A stretch of 64,000 nt of DNA from Callorhinus ursinus (lineage: Eukaryota; Chordata; Mammalia; Carnivora; Otariidae). Shown piece after piece: positions 60,715 to 64,000 of this stretch. The stretch covers positions 57,749,455 through 57,813,454 of the forward strand of contig NW_020312828.1 of assembly GCF_003265705.1 (NCBI RefSeq). The letters run 5' to 3'. Within the stretch, counting starts at the first letter, position 1, and the number at the start of each line of letters is the position of its first letter. The notes under the pieces were generated by a model. The model worked only from the letters and a program-made list of their open reading frames with translations, was not told where the DNA came from and did not search any database. The translations under genes and the position numbers were made by a program.

Positions 60715-62084
60715 GTCATATCTGTTCTTATCCAGTTTAATATCATTGATCTTGATTATTGAATTTCATGGCACACCTTTACATTTTGCACCTAAGGCTA
60801 AACCCTCACTTGGTTCACCCTCATCCAGGTCTTGCTTCCCACAGTCCCTTTTCTGGTTTCTACTGGGAACTCATCATTATTCATCATTTGGCTTCTATGT
60901 CTGGGTTTTCTATTAATGGACATTGTTAGAAAACTGAGGCAACTCATCGTCTCAGGGGCAGTTCTGGAAGAACCTGATCTAAAATAGTGAATATGCAGAA
61001 CTTACATTAAATCACAAATTGTGGACTGTTGACCAGTATTACTTCTATAACATTAGACTTTGTCTTGTTCAATAATTCTTCTTCTGCTGTTTGTTTGCCT
61101 TAAATGTATACATCTGCTTATATCTTACAAGAAATAAATTCATCTTTTTATACAATTTACAATAATTACATTTGCTTTACATAGAGGCCAGCACTTATAT
61201 TTTTGTCCCCATGAACACTCTTAGTTATATACAGTTGAATGCATGATTGATTTACATTCTACAGTTTGTTTCCAAATCAATCTTCTCACTGTAAATAAAC
61301 ATTTGCTGTTTTATAATCCTAACCACCTTGGACAGTATTAGAAACAAACAAGCAAACATTTGCTGCTAGTCAAATTAGGACACTTTATTTCAAAGTATAA
61401 ATCAAGGTGTATTAAAAAGACAAATTCATTTTCACTAACTAGATAAAAATGAAACCTACCATACCAAATAAAGAGATAATGTAGTTTAGATTTTGTGCTA
61501 TTAAATCAGAACAAACAAAAAATGCTAACTCTAGAAGAATTTGATATCCCTAGAAACCGTGTCTATTTATGAAATGAGTTTGATAAAATAAAATAAAATG
61601 TGTGCAAGGTGTTTAAATTTTGTGGACATATGACACCAAATAATCAGTGTAAGTGAATTTTAAATATTTCATGTGGCTAGGATACCTTATTAAGTTATAT
61701 ACTTTAAACTCAAAAGACCCACAAGCCTTTTGCATATAATTCACTCCATACATAAATAAAAGAACTGCAGTTTTCAGATATCCAGAAGGAAACCGAAGTA
61801 CACAGGCGGGAGATAGCCAACTACAGGGTGCTTCACCAAGCCCACTAGGGGGAGTTTTGGTATTTGAATGTGGTATCATGGGGTTTGCCATGTGCTGAAC
61901 CAGACCAGCCAGGAAAACTAGTGGAAATTGAATCTTTGAAGGATCAATCTCTTATGTTTTTTATATAATTAACTAAGACTTTCAAAGCAGATTTTTTACC
62001 CTTAAAATCCTAATTTTCTCTCTTATCAAAGGGGTTTTGTTGGCTTTTTATTTATTATTCTAATGCTGAGCTAATGCTGATTAA
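60715..62084. other. Unassigned sequence with a second copy of a direct repeat
   Basis: It carries at 60888-60937 a diverged copy of the sequence at 58503-58747 (see findings). It also holds a CTCF-like motif near 61841. No gene recognised. Confidence 0.5.
61841..61854 (+). promoter_or_regulatory. CTCF-like motif, weaker
   Basis: CCCACTAGGGGGAG matches the CTCF core CCASYAGRKGGCR except for A in place of C near the end. It lies in unique sequence. Binding is unproven. Confidence 0.35.
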
Positions 62085-62490
62085 TTAATCTACCTATTTA
62101 TTCACTTAATAAAATTTTATTGTATGATTTCCCTGTGCTAGACACTGTGCTATTCTCCAAGAGACCAACAAATAGACAAAGTTAAGTGAAATTTTTGCCT
62201 TTAGGAAATTTACAGTTCTGTGGAGGGAAAAAAGGTTTACAATAGAGCATTATCATTATTCTGATAGGAAACTACAAGGTTCAGTGCAGCATACTCAAGA
62301 GCATGTTACTTATTTTTTAAGGTCAGGAAAATATCATTATCTAAAATCTGAAACTTAAAATATGAATAGAATTTAACTATGCCAAGCTGGGTGGCTGAAT
62401 GGGGTGGGGAAAGGGATAACATATGGGTGAAAATGAAAATTCTACATGATTAGAGCATAGGAACATAAGGAAGGGAAAATGAAGATCACT
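62085..62490 (-). repeat. L2 fragment, antisense
   Basis: 'attcacttaataaaatttta', 'gtgctagacactgtgctatt' and 'gcctttaggaaatttacagt' follow the reverse L2 3' end ('aacaaatatttattgag ... gtgccaggcactgtgctagg ... catggagcttacagt'). Confidence 0.5.
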
Positions 62491-62699
62491 GTGAATTTTA
62501 GTTTTTTGGTACAATATTGTCATTCACAACATTTATTCAAACAATCATTAAATTTATAAAATTTTATCTTCAAAAAATTTTTTATCTTCAGTTATTGTTA
62601 GATTGCTGCAATAAATTCCTAATTAGTCTCCTTTAATTTTGAATACACAATGAAATTGTGGATACTGGCAAACATTGATTTGAGAAAAAGGTCCACAAA

Positions 62700-63230
62700 G
62701 TTAGATGGGAAAAGACAGTGAAGGGTAGGGGGGACAATGTAGAGAAATAATGAGATGGAAAGCCTTAATTATGTTAAAGTAAAGGTGTAACTTACTGGGA
62801 TAAAATAATTGGAGAACTAAGATGGTTGGACCAAATGAAGCAGTTCAGTTGGTGATGGTAATGTCTAAGGTGTTTTCATGGATGCAGGTAGTAGAAGTGG
62901 AAGAAAAATAGAGATGAAGAAGTTACAAATGGAGAGGCCAAGGTGTTGACAGGATCCTTCACACAGACACTTAGTCATCCAGAAATATGAAGAACCTGGA
63001 GTAGAAAAGATGCCTTTTATTTTTAAGAAGGGGAAGGAAGATGGTAGTTGGGAGTGATTTAACATGTGGATACAGAAGGTAGTAAATGCAGATGGTGCAG
63101 ACCATCCAAAGAACAGTAAGATATTTTACTGGAGATTGAGTAATGAATGTTCTGGAAGATATGTTGAAGTTAGAAAATTTCATCATGGCTAATACTGAAA
63201 TACCATCTATGAGGAATCTATAGTGGAAGA
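62700..63230 (-). repeat. Probable L2 5' segment, antisense
   Basis: 'gttggtgatggtaatgtcta', 'ggtagtagaagtggaagaa', 'agagatgaagaagttacaaa' and 'ggaagatatgttgaagttag' loosely resemble the purine-rich reversed L2 body. The frames at 62865-63065 and 62971-63186 (minus) lie in it. Moderate uncertainty. Confidence 0.4.
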
Positions 63231-63586
63231 AACTCTTTCAATCTAGACAGGTTTCATAGACTAATCATAAGGTACTGTCATATTTTTATTATATGACTAT
63301 ATTAAACCTTTGAAACATAATTTGATTTTACTACATCCAAAAATAAATATTTCAGTTTTTTTATTATTGACTTATTCAGCAAATAGGATTTGATGTATAC
63401 CACTTGATAAGACCGTTGGGAGTGCCTTAGTTGTTCATATGTAATAGAAATATCAAAATCCTTGGGTCATAAGGTTTTAACTAGGATTATGTTGAATAAT
63501 GCAATTAAAGAGCATAACATAATGCATAATTGAACAGTGGTCAGAAAAATGATTTATTGTATCAGGGTTGTTAAGAGAAATAGAAT

Positions 63587-63775
63587 GGGGGCACCTGGGT
63601 GGCTCAGTAGTTAAGTGTCTGCCTTCAGCTCAAGTCATGATCCCAGGGTCCTGGGATCGAGCCCCAAGTCGGGCTCCCTGCTCAGTGGGAAGCCCTCTCC
63701 CACTCCCCCTGCTTGTGTTCCCTCTCTCTCTGTGTCTCTCTGTCAAATAAATAAATAAAATCTTAAAGAAAAAAA
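63587..63775 (+). mobile_element. Can-SINE
   Basis: Head GGGGGCACCTGGGTGGCTCAG, B-box region 'ggtcctgggatcgagcccc', a linker slightly shortened near 63690, AATAAATAAAATC and an A-rich tail. The duplication AGAAATAGAAT lies at 63576-63586 and 63776-63786. Confidence 0.96.
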
Positions 63776-63837
63776 AGAAATAGAATATATTAAGTCACTA
63801 CATTGATATGAAAAATATACATATGACTAAGATATTA

Positions 63838-64000
63838 TGGGTACTACAGACTGAATGTTTGTGTCCTCCTCAATTTCATTTGTTAAATCCTAATGCCCAC
63901 TGTCATGATATTTGAAGGTAGGCCTTTGGCAGTTTATTAGGTCATAAGTGCTGAATCCCCATGAATGGAGTTAGTGCTTTTGTAAAAGAGACCTTGAGAG
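63838..64000 (+). mobile_element. MaLR-type LTR, cut by the window end
   Basis: 'ctacagactgaatgtttgtg', 'ttaaatcctaatgcccactg', 'aggcctttggcagtttatta', 'ggtcataagtgctgaatccc', 'catgaatggagttagtgctt', 'aaaagagaccttgagag' is the first third of an MLT1/MST-type LTR. The rest lies beyond the window. Confidence 0.75.

Overview
This is mammalian nuclear DNA from a carnivoran, most likely an arctoid caniform (bear, seal or mustelid group). The basis is sixteen tRNA-Lys-derived Can-SINEs of the arctoid type, several with intact target-site duplications, plus a carnivore-type LINE-1, over a background of old mammalian repeats (MIR, L2, MER5A, MaLR LTRs). The SINEs do not look like the dog-type SINEC_Cf as I remember it. 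The species cannot be fixed by eye.

I found no convincing protein-coding gene, tRNA, rRNA or small RNA gene. The longest open frames outside repeats (for example 40147-40644, 45120-45602 and 38921-39298) lie in GC-rich sequence, show no domain I recognise, and are best read as chance. The window looks like intergenic or intronic DNA.

Layout. 1-9.1 kb: ancient repeats, then a 4.5 kb 5'-truncated LINE-1 (about 4.29-8.80 kb, + strand) carrying two younger SINEs, followed by an antisense SINE. 9.1-18.9 kb: AT-rich DNA without SINEs, with scattered MIR pieces and AT palindromes. 18.9-27.0 kb: SINE-rich, with an antisense solo ERV LTR that splits an older MIR. 27.0-36.7 kb: a second AT-rich SINE-free stretch. 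36.9-48.3 kb: about 11 kb without any SINE or L1, holding a weak CpG island (about 39.42-40.68 kb), a (CG)n/(GT)n block with Z-DNA potential, and GC-rich unique sequence with a CTCF-like motif. 48.3-64 kb: ordinary repeat-rich DNA with SINEs, L2 segments, an MLT1-like LTR, a 1 kb antisense L1 piece and, at the right edge, a cut-off MaLR-type LTR.

The most likely functional part is the repeat-free GC-rich stretch at about 38.8-46 kb, which behaves like a regulatory or promoter region of a nearby gene or long non-coding RNA. That is inference from base composition and repeat exclusion; I recognise no specific gene there. No new protein system is visible. The other notable signals are nested transposon layers that can be dated relative to one another, clustered AT palindromes, and a roughly 50-nt diverged direct repeat about 2.2 kb apart.
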